DNA of 64,000 nucleotides from Nocardia mangyaensis. Its GTDB lineage: Bacteria; Actinomycetota; Actinomycetes; Mycobacteriales; Mycobacteriaceae. The stretch lies in contig NZ_CP018082.1 in NCBI RefSeq assembly GCF_001886715.1, forward strand, positions 5,456,001 to 5,520,000, read 5' to 3'. The notes beneath the pieces were generated by a model. It ran no database searches, had not been told where the DNA came from, and saw nothing but the letters and a program-made list of their open reading frames with translations. Of this stretch, positions 35,974 through 44,849 are shown piece by piece. The first letter of the stretch is position 1, and the number at the start of each line of letters is the position of its first letter. The position numbers and the translations under genes were made by a program.

Positions 35974-36529
35974 GAACGGCAAGTTGCGGGTCTACATCCC
36001 GGCGACGATCCCGATCCTGCGTCAGTTGGTCGAGGACCGGGAGTTCTTCCCGCTCGGCGCGACCGCCTTCGCCGTGACCCCCGCCCTGCGCGAGGCCTAC
36101 GCCGCGGGCGACGACGACGAGCTCGCCGAGGTGGCGATGCAGGAGGCGGCCCGTGCCTCGATGCGCCTGATCGCCGCCGAACGCGACGGACTCGACGACA
36201 CCACCGCCGACGACGAGGGCGCTGCCGCGAACCCGGGCAGCCCGGTGTACCGGCGCGCGGTGGTCGCCGCCGATGTCATCGGCGCGAAGCTGCGGCCCGA
36301 CCTCGACGACGCCGTGGTGAAGCTCGCCGGGCCGATCGGCTACGACCAGGTGGCGTCGGTGCACGTCGACCTGGCCGAGGCCGAACCGCAGGTCGCCAAG
36401 GCGGTCGACGTGATCGACGCCGCCGACCTCGGCGATCCCGATGCCGAGTTCGTCCTCGGTGACGCCGAGGACCACCAGCTGGCCTGGTACGCCACCCAGG
36501 AGCTGTCTTTCCTGCTCGATCTCCTGTGA
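35960..36529 (+). CDS. Conserved actinobacterial protein (DUF6912-like)
   Basis: A 189-residue hypothetical protein starting at GTG 35960 within the acyltransferase gene's end. It opens LRVYIPATIPILRQLVED and has FFPLGATAFAVTPALREAY, an acidic middle, then VASVHVDLAEAEPQVAKAVDVI and an acidic ELSFLLDLL end. No catalytic motif is apparent and there are no membrane segments. I recall a homologue (Rv3231c) in the same neighbourhood as desA3 in M. tuberculosis, so it is part of the conserved lipid-desaturation block. Function unknown. Confidence 0.72.
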   Translation: MPVSENGKLRVYIPATIPILRQLVEDREFFPLGATAFAVTPALREAYAAGDDDELAEVAMQEAARASMRLIAAERDGLDDTTADDEGAAANPGSPVYRRAVVAADVIGAKLRPDLDDAVVKLAGPIGYDQVASVHVDLAEAEPQVAKAVDVIDAADLGDPDAEFVLGDAEDHQLAWYATQELSFLLDLL

Positions 36530-36663
36530 TATGGCGGCTGGTGCCGCGGTTCTCGGCCCTGTTCCCCGACTCTTCCCTCCCTCCGGGCACTCCTTCGTCG
36601 CACCCTCCACTCAGTCCAGAGCCGGGCGGGCCGAGAACATGGCATATGACAACTCGCGCTCAA

Positions 36664-36681
36664 CCTACGATGCCGTAACCT
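36664..36681 (+). promoter_or_regulatory. TACG-N4-CGTA operator upstream of the reductase gene
   Basis: CCTACGATGCCGTAACC contains TACG and CGTA separated by ATGC; the right half overlaps a -10-like TAACCT (36676-36681). It matches the element before the second desaturase (CAACCTACG-N4-CGTAAC) almost exactly. Confidence 0.55.
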
Positions 36682-36740
36682 GAGGTGCGAGCGAGCCACC
36701 CCACGGTGGCACGGATGCACAACAGGGAGTAACGGCACAG

Positions 36741-37871
36741 ATGGTCCTGAACAAGTTCCGGGAATGGCTCGAAGCACCGGCCGCCGAGGTCGGCGATCGC
36801 GGCGGCAAGCTCAATGTGCTGCGTGGCGCGGTCGCCCGGGTGACCACGCCCCTGCTGCCGGACGACTACCTGCACCTGGCCAACCCGCTGTGGTCGGCAC
36901 GTGAGCTGCGCGGGCGCATCGTCGAGGTGCAGAAGGAGACCGCCGACTCGGCCACACTGGTGATCAAGCCGGGCTGGGGCTTCGACTTCAAGTACCGGCC
37001 GGGCCAGTACATCGGCATCGGCATCCTGATCGACGGCCGCTGGAACTGGCGCTCCTACTCGCTGACCTGCCCGCCGGACTGGACCGGCGAAGGCGGCAAG
37101 CGGCTGATCTCGATCGCGGTGAAGGCGATGCCCGAGGGCAAGCTCTCCAGCCATCTCGTCAACGGGGTCGCCGCCGGGACCATCGTGCGCCTGGCCGCGC
37201 CGCAGGGCGGGTTCGTGCTCCCCGAGCCGCCACCGGCGAAGGTGCTCTTCCTCACCGCGGGCAGCGGGATCACCCCGGTGATGTCGATGCTGCGCACCAT
37301 GGACCGCCGCGACGGCGTCACCGACGTGGTGCACGTGCACTCCGCGCCCACCGACGCCGATGTCATGTTCGGCGCCGAACTGCGTGACCTGCACGACCGG
37401 CACCCGAGCTTCGTCTCGCACCTGCAGCTCACCGACTCCCACGGCCTGTTCTCCCTCGACAGCCTCGACGAGCTCTACCCGGACTGGCGCGAACGCGAGA
37501 CCTGGGCCTGTGGACCCGCGGGCATGCTCGACGCGATCGAACAGCATTGGAAGAGTGCGGGTGTCGCCGACAAGCTGCACATCGAACGCTTCGAGGTCGA
37601 ACGCTCGGCGGTCGGCGAAGGCGGCACCGTCACCTTCGGCACGACCGGCCGCACCCTCACCGTCGACGGCGCCACCAGCCTGCTCGAGGCCGGTGAGTCG
37701 GTGGGCGTGCAACTGCCCTTCGGCTGCCGGATGGGCATCTGCCAGACCTGCGTGGTGACGCTGTCGGCGGGACACGCCCGCGACCTGCGCAACGGTGACG
37801 AGCGTCAACCGGGCGACAAAGTGCAGACCTGTATCTCCGCGGCGGCAGGCGACTGCACACTCGACATCTGA
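36741..37871 (+). CDS. Ferredoxin reductase (FAD and 2Fe-2S), electron donor of the desaturase
   Basis: A 376-residue flavoprotein-ferredoxin fusion that passes electrons from NAD(P)H to a membrane desaturase. FAD binding is at RSYSLTCPP (about residues 109-117) and NAD(P)H binding at [15 protein letters not shown]; the C-terminal plant-type ferredoxin has the cluster Cys in [11 protein letters not shown] and a final [11 protein letters not shown]. It starts at ATG 36741 after an AGGGAG site. In M. tuberculosis the equivalent gene (Rv3230c) supports the oleoyl desaturase DesA3. The desaturase genes follow, and a TACG-N4-CGTA operator precedes it. Confidence 0.92.
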   Translation: MVLNKFREWLEAPAAEVGDRGGKLNVLRGAVARVTTPLLPDDYLHLANPLWSARELRGRIVEVQKETADSATLVIKPGWGFDFKYRPGQYIGIGILIDGRWNWRSYSLTCPPDWTGEGGKRLISIAVKAMPEGKLSSHLVNGVAAGTIVRLAAPQGGFVLPEPPPAKVLFLTAGSGITPVMSMLRTMDRRDGVTDVVHVHSAPTDADVMFGAELRDLHDRHPSFVSHLQLTDSHGLFSLDSLDELYPDWRERETWACGPAGMLDAIEQHWKSAGVADKLHIERFEVERSAVGEGGTVTFGTTGRTLTVDGATSLLEAGESVGVQLPFGCRMGICQTCVVTLSAGHARDLRNGDERQPGDKVQTCISAAAGDCTLDI

Positions 37872-37990
37872 ACGGCCCGCCCGTGCCGGCCAGCAGGTAC
37901 TCTCGGAGTAATGCATCGGTCGGATAACGACTGACAAGTGGCTGGTCCAGGTCTACCGAACCGCGCCGCCAACAAACAGAGAGGACCCCG

Positions 37991-39397
37991 GTGGCGATCA
38001 CCGATATCCAGGGCTACACCCATCTGACCGCAGCCGACATCGAAACACTGGGGAAAGAACTCGATTCGATCCGCCGTTCGGTCGAGACCTCGCGCGGTGA
38101 ACGTGACGCGCGCTACATCCGGCGCACCATCGCCGCCCAGCGCTGCCTCGAGGTCGCGGGCCGGGCGGTGCTGTTCGGCAGCCGCAACCGCTGGGCCTGG
38201 CTGGGCGGCACCGCGCTGCTCTCGGTGGCCAAGATCATCGAGAACATGGAGCTCGGGCACAACGTGAGCCACGGGCAGTGGGATTGGATGAACGATCCCG
38301 AGATCCACTCCACCAGTTGGGAGTGGGACATGACCGGGCCCTCGGCGCAGTGGCGGCGCGCGCACAACTATTCGCACCACACCTACACCAATGTCCTCGG
38401 CAAAGACGAGGACCTGGGTTTCGGCATCCTGCGGATGACGCGCGACGAGGCATGGCGCCCCGTGCATCTGGCACAGCCCGCGGCGAATCTGCTGCTGGCG
38501 GCCACCTTCGAGTGGGGTATCGCGCTGCACGATCTCGGCATCGAGAAGGAGCTCGCCGGGATTCCGGACAAGAAGCTCACCTCGCCGCCGGACCTGGAGT
38601 TCGCCCGCAAGGTCAGCCGTCAGGTGGCCAAGGACTTCGTGCTCTACCCGGCGCTGACCGGTCCGGCGTGGAAGTCGACGCTCAAGGCCAACGCGACCGC
38701 CAACCTGGTGCGCAACCTGTGGGCGTACGCGGTGATCTTCTGCGGGCACTTCCCCGACGGCGCGGAGAAGTTCACCATCGAGCAGCTCGACGGGGAGACC
38801 CAGGGCGAGTGGTACCTGCGCCAGATGCTCGGCAGCGCCAATTTCAAGGCCGGTCCGGTCATGGCGTTCATGAGCGGCAACCTCTGCTACCAGATCGAGC
38901 ACCACCTTTTCCCGGATCTGCCGAGCAACCGGTACTCCGAGGTCGCGGTGCGCGTGCGTGAGCTGTGCGACAAGTACGACCTGCCCTACACCACCGGCTC
39001 ACTGGGCAAGCAGTACCTGCTCGCCTTCCGGACCATCCACAAGCTGGCACTGCCGGACCGCTTCCTCAAGCGGACCTCCGACGACGCGCCCGAGACGTCC
39101 TCGGAACGCAAATTCAGCGACATCTCGCTGCCCGAGCGGCTGCGGGTCGACCCGGAGACGGGTAAGCGATTCGGTCTGCGCTCGGCGCTGCAGGACGCGA
39201 AGGCGTCGCTGCAGGAGAAGGCGCGGCACGAGAAGGAAGTGCTGCGCGAGGCCAAGGTGGCCCTGAAGGCGCGCGCCCGGCAGGAGAAGGCGGCGCTGCG
39301 CGAGGCCAAGCGGGCACTGGGCGAGCGCGCGACCCATGAGCGCGAGGTCCTGCAAGACAAAGCCGCCCGCCGCTGGGGCCGACGCGTCGCTAGATAA
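37991..39397 (+). CDS. desA3: Membrane fatty acid desaturase (DesA3-like) with 18-residue C-terminal repeats
   Basis: A 468-residue integral-membrane acyl desaturase that inserts a cis double bond (delta-9) into stearoyl-type substrates. The three iron-binding His boxes are HNVSH (90-94), HNYSHH (125-130) and QIEHHLFPD near residue 300; hydrophobic segments lie between them. Unlike the paralogue downstream it has a tail of three 18-residue tandem repeats (residues about 404-457; KASLQEKARHEKEVLREA and two variants), predicted to be a charged coiled coil. ATG 37991 follows a GAGGACCCC-type site. It probably receives electrons from the reductase upstream. Confidence 0.9.
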   Translation: MAITDIQGYTHLTAADIETLGKELDSIRRSVETSRGERDARYIRRTIAAQRCLEVAGRAVLFGSRNRWAWLGGTALLSVAKIIENMELGHNVSHGQWDWMNDPEIHSTSWEWDMTGPSAQWRRAHNYSHHTYTNVLGKDEDLGFGILRMTRDEAWRPVHLAQPAANLLLAATFEWGIALHDLGIEKELAGIPDKKLTSPPDLEFARKVSRQVAKDFVLYPALTGPAWKSTLKANATANLVRNLWAYAVIFCGHFPDGAEKFTIEQLDGETQGEWYLRQMLGSANFKAGPVMAFMSGNLCYQIEHHLFPDLPSNRYSEVAVRVRELCDKYDLPYTTGSLGKQYLLAFRTIHKLALPDRFLKRTSDDAPETSSERKFSDISLPERLRVDPETGKRFGLRSALQDAKASLQEKARHEKEVLREAKVALKARARQEKAALREAKRALGERATHEREVLQDKAARRWGRRVAR

Positions 39398-39456
39398 CAT
39401 CTCCATCTCGATTTCGCAATAGGACCTATCACACAATCCGGGCTCGAATTCACCAA

Positions 39457-39484
39457 CCTACGCTCTCGTAACTTACGGTACTGT
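39457..39484 (+). promoter_or_regulatory. TACG-N4-CGTA operator and leaderless -10 of the second desaturase
   Basis: CCTACGCTCTCGTAAC (39457-39472) contains TACG and CGTA around CTCT. TACTGT (39479-39484) lies seven bases before ATG 39492, fitting a leaderless start; the operator would block it. Confidence 0.6.
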
Positions 39485-39491
39485 AACCGCC

Positions 39492-40763
39492 ATGGCGATC
39501 TCGGATGTCAAGGAATACGCGCACCTCACCGCCGCGGATGTCGAAGCTCTCGGTGCGGAGTTCGACGCGATCCGCCGGGAAATCGAATCCGCACGGGGCG
39601 AGTCGGATGCCCGCTACATCCGCAACGTCATCCGTTTACAGCGCGCACTGGAGATCAGCGGCCGCACCGTGCTGTTCGCCAGCTTCCTGCCCCCGGCCTG
39701 GCTGGCCGGCGTTGCCCTGCTCGGCACCGCCAAGATCATCGAGAACATGGAGATCGGGCACAACGTCATGCACGGGCAGTGGGACTGGATGAACGATCCG
39801 GAAATCCACTCCACCTCGTGGGAATGGGACAACGCGGGCCCCTCGGCGCACTGGAAGATCACCCACAACTTCCTGCACCACAAGTACACCAACGTGCTCG
39901 GCATGGACGACGACATCGGCTACGGCCTGCTGCGCGTCACCCGTGACCAGCGCTGGATGCCGTTCTACCTGGGCAACCCGATCTACAACTTCCTGCTGCA
40001 GGCGCTGTTCGAGTACGGCGTCGCGATCCAGCACCTCGAACTGGGCAAGGTCGCGAAGAAGAAGTGGGACAAGGACTCTCCCGAGTGGAAGCAGTTCGAC
40101 GCCGACCGCAAGCTGGTGCTCCAGAAGATCGGCAAGCAGGCCGCCAAGGACTACGTGGTCTTCCCCCTGCTGACCGGTCCGTCGTTCTTCACCACCCTCA
40201 CGGCCAACTTCGCCGCCAATGTGGTGCGCAATGTGTGGACCAACGCGGTGATCTTCTGCGGACACTTCCCCGACGGTGCCGAGAAGTTCACCAAGGAGGA
40301 CATCGCGAACGAGACCAAGGGCGAGTGGTACCTGCGCCAGATGCTGGGCAGCGCCAACATCACCGGCGGCCCAGTCATGCATTTCATGACCGGCAACCTC
40401 AGCCACCAGATCGAGCACCACCTGTTCCCCGATCTGCCGAGCAACCACTACGCCGACATCGCGGTGCGGGTGCGCGAGCTGGCCGACAAGTACGACCTGC
40501 CCTACACCACCGGCTCGCTGCCGGTGCAGTATTTCAAGTCCTGGCGCACGATCCTGAAGCTGGCGCTGCCCAACAAGTACCTGCGCCACACCAGCGACGA
40601 TGCCCCCGAGACCAAGTCCGAGCGGCTTTTCGGCGGCAACACCGTCGCCACCATCGACCCGGCCACCGGTCGGCGTCAGGGCCTGCGGACCGCGCTGGCA
40701 GCGGGACGTCGCCGTGGCGTGCGCACCGCAGTGTCCGCTGGGCGGACCCTGGTCCGCCGCTGA
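39492..40763 (+). CDS. Second membrane fatty acid desaturase (DesA3 paralogue)
   Basis: A 423-residue paralogue of the preceding desaturase, sharing its MA-I-(S/T)-D opening and the same His boxes (HNVMH, HNFLHH, QIEHHLFPD). The tail is a short basic Arg-rich stretch rather than repeats. It has its own promoter: a TACG-N4-CGTA element and a -10-like TACTGT seven bases before the ATG, and no ribosome binding site, so the transcript is probably leaderless. It may differ from the first in chain length or lipid specificity. Duplication of desaturases here is lineage-specific in my judgement. Confidence 0.9.
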   Translation: MAISDVKEYAHLTAADVEALGAEFDAIRREIESARGESDARYIRNVIRLQRALEISGRTVLFASFLPPAWLAGVALLGTAKIIENMEIGHNVMHGQWDWMNDPEIHSTSWEWDNAGPSAHWKITHNFLHHKYTNVLGMDDDIGYGLLRVTRDQRWMPFYLGNPIYNFLLQALFEYGVAIQHLELGKVAKKKWDKDSPEWKQFDADRKLVLQKIGKQAAKDYVVFPLLTGPSFFTTLTANFAANVVRNVWTNAVIFCGHFPDGAEKFTKEDIANETKGEWYLRQMLGSANITGGPVMHFMTGNLSHQIEHHLFPDLPSNHYADIAVRVRELADKYDLPYTTGSLPVQYFKSWRTILKLALPNKYLRHTSDDAPETKSERLFGGNTVATIDPATGRRQGLRTALAAGRRRGVRTAVSAGRTLVRR

Positions 40764-40794
40764 GGAAACCCGCGGGTCTGGTTCACTGGTCGGC

Positions 40795-41430
40795 GTGAGT
40801 ACCGACCAGTTGAGCGTTTACGACGCGATCCGCCTGCGTCGTGATGTGCGCGCCGAGTTCACCGGCGAACTCGTCGACGACCAGACCCTGTGGCGAATCC
40901 TGGCGGCGGCCCATCGCGCGCCCAGCGTCGGCAATTCGCAGCCGTGGGATTTCGTGGTGATCCGATCCGCGGACACGCTGCGCCGATTCGCCGAGCATGT
41001 CGCGGACAAGCGCGACGAGTTCGCCGCCGCGCTGCCCACCGATCGGGCCGCGACCTTCGCCCCGATCAAGATCGAGGGGATCGTCGAGAGCGGCACCGGC
41101 GTGGTGGTCACCCATGACGATCGCCGTGGTGGCCCGCAGGTGCTCGGGCGGGCGAGCGTGCCCGAGACCGGGGTGTACTCGACGGTGCTGGCGATCCAGA
41201 ACCTGTGGCTCGCCGCGACCGCGGAGGGTATCGGCGTGGGGTGGGTGTCGTTCTACGAGCCCGAGGTCCTGAGCGAGCTGGTCGGGCTGCCCGCCGGGAT
41301 CAAGCCGGTGGCCTGGCTGTGCGTGGGTCCTGTGCGCGAATTCCAGCAGGTGCCCGACCTGGAACGGTTCGGATGGCGGGCCGGGCGCTCCCTCGACGAG
41401 GCTGTGCACCGCGAGACCTTCGGCGGCTGA
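40795..41430 (+). CDS. bluB: 5,6-dimethylbenzimidazole synthase (BluB) / nitroreductase-fold
   Basis: A 211-residue flavin enzyme. The opening VYDAIRLRRDVRAEF and AAHRAPSVGNSQPWDFVVI match BluB, which cannibalises FMN to make the lower ligand of vitamin B12; the RRDVR and APSVGxxQPW motifs separate BluB from other nitroreductases. The late VGWVSFYEPE and GPVREFQQVPDLE also fit. GTG 40795 is the start, since upstream in-frame sequence lies inside the desaturase gene. No cobalamin genes or riboswitch are visible in this window, so the assignment rests on the motifs. Confidence 0.82.
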   Translation: MSTDQLSVYDAIRLRRDVRAEFTGELVDDQTLWRILAAAHRAPSVGNSQPWDFVVIRSADTLRRFAEHVADKRDEFAAALPTDRAATFAPIKIEGIVESGTGVVVTHDDRRGGPQVLGRASVPETGVYSTVLAIQNLWLAATAEGIGVGWVSFYEPEVLSELVGLPAGIKPVAWLCVGPVREFQQVPDLERFGWRAGRSLDEAVHRETFGG

Positions 41431-41436
41431 AACGAG

Positions 41437-41469
41437 ATCCGGGCACCCGCTGCTGGCGGATGCCCGGAT
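41437..41469. terminator. Bidirectional hairpin between bluB and hpf
   Basis: ATCCGGGCA (41437-41445) pairs perfectly with TGCCCGGAT (41461-41469) around a 15-base loop, in the 51-base gap between two convergent genes. Confidence 0.6.
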
Positions 41470-41481
41470 GTTTCGACGGGG

Positions 41482-42174
41482 TCAGGCCAATCGGATCAGG
41501 CCGTAGTCGAAGGCGTGTCTGCGGTAGACCACCGAGGGACGGTCGGTCTCGCGATCGTGGAACAGGAAGAAGTCGTGGCCGACGAGTTCCATCTGGTAGA
41601 GGGCATCGTCGACTGACATCGGGGTAGCGGTGTGCACCTTGGTGCGCACGATGTGGCCGGGACCGCTCTCGTCGGGTTCCTCGGCATGCTGATGCGCGGC
41701 GCCGTTGGGCGGGGCGAACAGTGAGTCGTCCACCAGGGTGGCGGTCGCCTGGGCGACGGAGACGGGGGTCTTCTCGCCGTAGTGCACGACGCGCCGCTTG
41801 TCCTTGGCTCGGCGCAGCCTGCTCTCGATCTTCTGGGTGGCCGACTCGAACGCGGCGTAGAAACTGTCGGCGCACGCCTCGGCACGCACGATGGGTCCCC
41901 GGCCACGCGCGGTGATCTCCACACGCTGACAGGCCTTGCGTTGACGACGGTTGCGTTCGTGGAAGAGCTCCACATCGAAGAGAAAGATCGACGGATCGAA
42001 GCGCTCGAGTCGAGCGAGCTTCTCCGACACGTAGATTCGATAGTGGTCAGGGATTTCGACATTGCGACCGGACACCACCACTTCGGCGTGTGTGGTCTCG
42101 GTCGAGTCGTCGGCACTGTCCACCAGGGCCGAAGGGTCAGCGTCTCGCACTGATGCCCGTGAAGAAGTCGTCAC
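41482..42174 (-). CDS. hpf: Ribosome hibernation-promoting factor, long form
   Basis: A 230-residue protein that inactivates and dimerises idle ribosomes. The N-terminal domain (about residues 30-130) binds the 30S decoding region (VVVSGRNVEIPDHYRIYV, EKLARLERFDPSIF, ITARGRGPIVRAEA), and the C-terminal ~60-residue domain (VRTKVHTATPMSVDDALYQM, VYRRHAFDYGLIRLA) mediates dimerisation, so this is the long actinobacterial type. I chose GTG 42174 because it follows GGGAGGT; the frame stays open upstream to 42642 without homology. It is transcribed in the same direction as comF and the mtrAB genes. Confidence 0.92.
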   Translation of the reverse strand: MTTSSRASVRDADPSALVDSADDSTETTHAEVVVSGRNVEIPDHYRIYVSEKLARLERFDPSIFLFDVELFHERNRRQRKACQRVEITARGRGPIVRAEACADSFYAAFESATQKIESRLRRAKDKRRVVHYGEKTPVSVAQATATLVDDSLFAPPNGAAHQHAEEPDESGPGHIVRTKVHTATPMSVDDALYQMELVGHDFFLFHDRETDRPSVVYRRHAFDYGLIRLA

Positions 42175-42356
42175 GCGTACCTCCCGGATATGGCCGCACG
42201 CTGCGAAGCGAGTGCGGCGGGATTGAGCTGTGCCGATCGGGAATCGCTCGGCACCAGATGTCCGCGGCGCCACCTCCCAAACTCGTGTTCGGTGTGTGAT
42301 CGCGACGCTAGTCCGCCACGGGCAAGTCCGCCACTGTTCACGCAAATTTCGCGCCG

Positions 42357-43001
42357 TCAAGCCGCACAGGTCACCAAAACGGCTCTCGCCGGTACACCGA
42401 TCCGACCAAGAACCCGCACCGATTCGCATGCGGTCGCCCCGGTCGTGAGCACATCGTCGACCAGGACCACCTCGACTTTCGCGCCGATTCCGGCCCGCGC
42501 CAGCACCGCCTCGTCGACCATGACCTTGTCGCGCAGATTGTGTGCACGCTGCCACGTCGTCAGGCCCACCGAATCGCGCACGCCACGCGCGAGCCGCAGC
42601 AGCGGGACGGTCCGGCAATCGATCAGCCACCCGGCCGCGCACCGGGCGGCGCGGGCCACCGGGTCACCGCCGCGGCGCCGCGCGGCCGCCGCTCTGGTCG
42701 GGGCGGGCACGAGCACCAGGGGGCGGTCTGGGGCCCGTAGCCGGGCCAGCGCCAGCGCCGATGCCAGGCCGAGCGGTTCGGCCAGGTCGCGCCTACCGTG
42801 TTCCTTGGCGGCCAGTACCGCGCGTCGACCCGGACCGGCGTAGGGACCGAGCGCCCAGCACGGCACGCCGGGGTCGGCGCGGGGATGGATCCGTACCGGA
42901 GGTCGCGCGAGCTCGGCCGCACACGCGACACACCACGGCTGCCCGGCCAGGCCACACCCGCCGCACCGGTCGGGCAACATCAGATCGAGCAGTGCCGTCA
43001 T
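42357..43001 (-). CDS. ComF family protein (amidophosphoribosyltransferase-like)
   Basis: A 214-residue ComF-type protein. A Cys4 zinc motif at the N-terminus (CGGCGLAGQPWCVAC) precedes a type I phosphoribosyltransferase fold with the PRPP loop VVLVDDVLTTGAT near residues 178-190. ComF proteins act in DNA uptake in naturally competent bacteria; in actinomycetes the role is unclear. It follows lpqB with a 33-base gap. The start ATG is at 42999-43001. Arg/Ala-rich stretches give it a strongly basic composition. Confidence 0.83.
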   Translation of the reverse strand: MTALLDLMLPDRCGGCGLAGQPWCVACAAELARPPVRIHPRADPGVPCWALGPYAGPGRRAVLAAKEHGRRDLAEPLGLASALALARLRAPDRPLVLVPAPTRAAAARRRGGDPVARAARCAAGWLIDCRTVPLLRLARGVRDSVGLTTWQRAHNLRDKVMVDEAVLARAGIGAKVEVVLVDDVLTTGATACESVRVLGRIGVPARAVLVTCAA

Positions 43002-43034
43002 AGCGAGCGAGTATGGCAGTGGGTACCGACAGGC

Positions 43035-44849
43035 TCAGCTCGGCAGGACCGGGACGACCTGTTCCCCCGTCAACCCGGGCACCTCACGCCAGAAGCGGTC
43101 GTTGCGCGACGGGTCGGCGGTCTGCAGTTGCAGGACAGCGCGAGAATCGGCGACGTACTGGGTGGCCGGCGCCGCGGTGACCACCCGGACCGGCGGGGTG
43201 AGATTCTGGGGAGTGACCGGGGTGAACTGCGAACCGTCGATCGACACGGTGAAGACCGGGTCGACATTGCCCTCCCGCGCCACCATGAGGGTGTCGCCGG
43301 TCGCCCAGCTCAGCGACACCGCACTGGTACTCAGGCCGAGCGCGACCGGCAGCGGCGAGGTGAGCGCGTACCGGCCGTCGGGACGGCGCTCGATCACCGC
43401 GACATAGACCTTGCCGTCGGCGATCAGGGCCGCGCGCACCCCGGTGCGCGAGACCGCCAGCTCGCTGATCTCGGGATCGGTGGAACCGAAGGCCTCGAAC
43501 AGCGCGGTGGTGTCGACGTCCTGTACCGAGACGTTGCCGGTGGCGCGGTCGGTGACCGCCCGGATCACCTGATCACCGTTGAGCACGGTCCAGGCCGCGC
43601 CGCCGTCGGGTGTCCACGAGGGCCGGGCGATGGTGGCGCCCTCGGCGACCGGGAACGCCCTGGCGCCGTAGTTGCCGATCAGCAGTGACCGCGCCGGTTC
43701 CGGGTCGGCCCGGCCGGTGTCGGCGACCGCGGCCACGAACTGACCGTCGGCGGAGATGCCGACCGACTGCAGATTGGTCGCCTCGCCGAAGGACCCGCTC
43801 GGGGTGACGATGCCGTCCGGGGTGACCTGGACCAGCGTGCCGTTGCGCAGCGCGTGCAGGCCGACCCGGTTCTGGCCCGGCGCCGAGGCGCTGTACTGGT
43901 CCAGATCGGCGACCGACCAGCCGTTGGCCGCGTACCGCTCGTCGAGCGGTTTGCCGTCGGCGAGCAGCACGTACGGGCCGAGGATGTCGGCGCCGGACAG
44001 CGTCATCACCACCTGCGCGGCGACCAGTTCGCGCTCGCGCTGGCCGAACCCGCCGAGCCCGGCGAAGTCGATGCGCACCCCGCCGATCCCGATCCCGACC
44101 TCGCCCGGTTCGTTGTTGGCCTTGGTGATCGGCTCGCGCACGGTGACCGGCGGGGCCAACTGATTGCGGACCACCGGCGCGATCGCCGATTGCGGGCCCT
44201 GCCCGAGCATGGTGATCAGCCGCTCGGTGAGCTGGCCGCGTGGCACCGAGACCCAGCGCGGATCCGGCACCAGCAGGGAACTGTCCGGGTCGACGTAGTA
44301 CAGGACGTGGCGACGGTAGGACTTGTCGAAGGCGTTCGCGTCCATGACGACGCCCGAGGGCAGCGAAGTGATCCGCCATTCACCGTCGATCTTGCTCATC
44401 TCGATCTTGTTCTCCAGCGTGCCCTCGGTGGCGCGGTAGCCCCCGTCGCCGGCGAGCTCACCGACCTTGCGGGCGCGGATCACGTAGCTGGCCTTGTCCG
44501 CCGAGCGCGACTCGCGCAGGGTGTCGGGCCGGTCGACGATGGTGGTGCTCGCCTCGTCGTTCCAGCTGCCCGCGGTCTCGGCCGTCAAGTACTGGCGGGC
44601 GGCGGCGTGCCGGTCGGTCGGGTCGGCGCTGGCGGTGAGGAAATCGCTGACCAGCAGGTCGGGATCGCGACCCGACAGCGGCGGCGGTGGGCCTGCCGAG
44701 GTGGGCGCCCGGTTGATCGTGCCCAGTGCCTGGGGGGCCGAGGACTCCGGCAGACTGGCGCATCCGGTGAGGACGAGCAGACCGGTCAGGATGGCCGCGA
44801 GCAGTGCCACGCTGTGCCGTCCCGTGCGATCACCACGCGCCATCGTCAT
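43035..44849 (-). CDS. lpqB: Lipoprotein LpqB (GerMN and beta-propeller), MtrAB accessory
   Basis: A 604-residue lipoprotein anchored at Cys30 of a Leu-Thr-Gly-Cys lipobox. An N-terminal GerMN-type domain (to about residue 250) is followed by a large C-terminal beta-propeller. LpqB interacts with the MtrB sensor and modulates the MtrAB system that controls cell wall and osmotic responses in mycobacteria and corynebacteria. The ATG at 44849 overlaps the mtrB stop (ATGA), giving translational coupling. Length matches the family. Confidence 0.92.
   Translation of the reverse strand: MTMARGDRTGRHSVALLAAILTGLLVLTGCASLPESSAPQALGTINRAPTSAGPPPPLSGRDPDLLVSDFLTASADPTDRHAAARQYLTAETAGSWNDEASTTIVDRPDTLRESRSADKASYVIRARKVGELAGDGGYRATEGTLENKIEMSKIDGEWRITSLPSGVVMDANAFDKSYRRHVLYYVDPDSSLLVPDPRWVSVPRGQLTERLITMLGQGPQSAIAPVVRNQLAPPVTVREPITKANNEPGEVGIGIGGVRIDFAGLGGFGQRERELVAAQVVMTLSGADILGPYVLLADGKPLDERYAANGWSVADLDQYSASAPGQNRVGLHALRNGTLVQVTPDGIVTPSGSFGEATNLQSVGISADGQFVAAVADTGRADPEPARSLLIGNYGARAFPVAEGATIARPSWTPDGGAAWTVLNGDQVIRAVTDRATGNVSVQDVDTTALFEAFGSTDPEISELAVSRTGVRAALIADGKVYVAVIERRPDGRYALTSPLPVALGLSTSAVSLSWATGDTLMVAREGNVDPVFTVSIDGSQFTPVTPQNLTPPVRVVTAAPATQYVADSRAVLQLQTADPSRNDRFWREVPGLTGEQVVPVLPS

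Noticed and set aside
40764..40794. Possible cobalamin riboswitch before bluB
   Set aside because: Only about 30 bases lie between the desaturase stop and bluB, too short for the structure.
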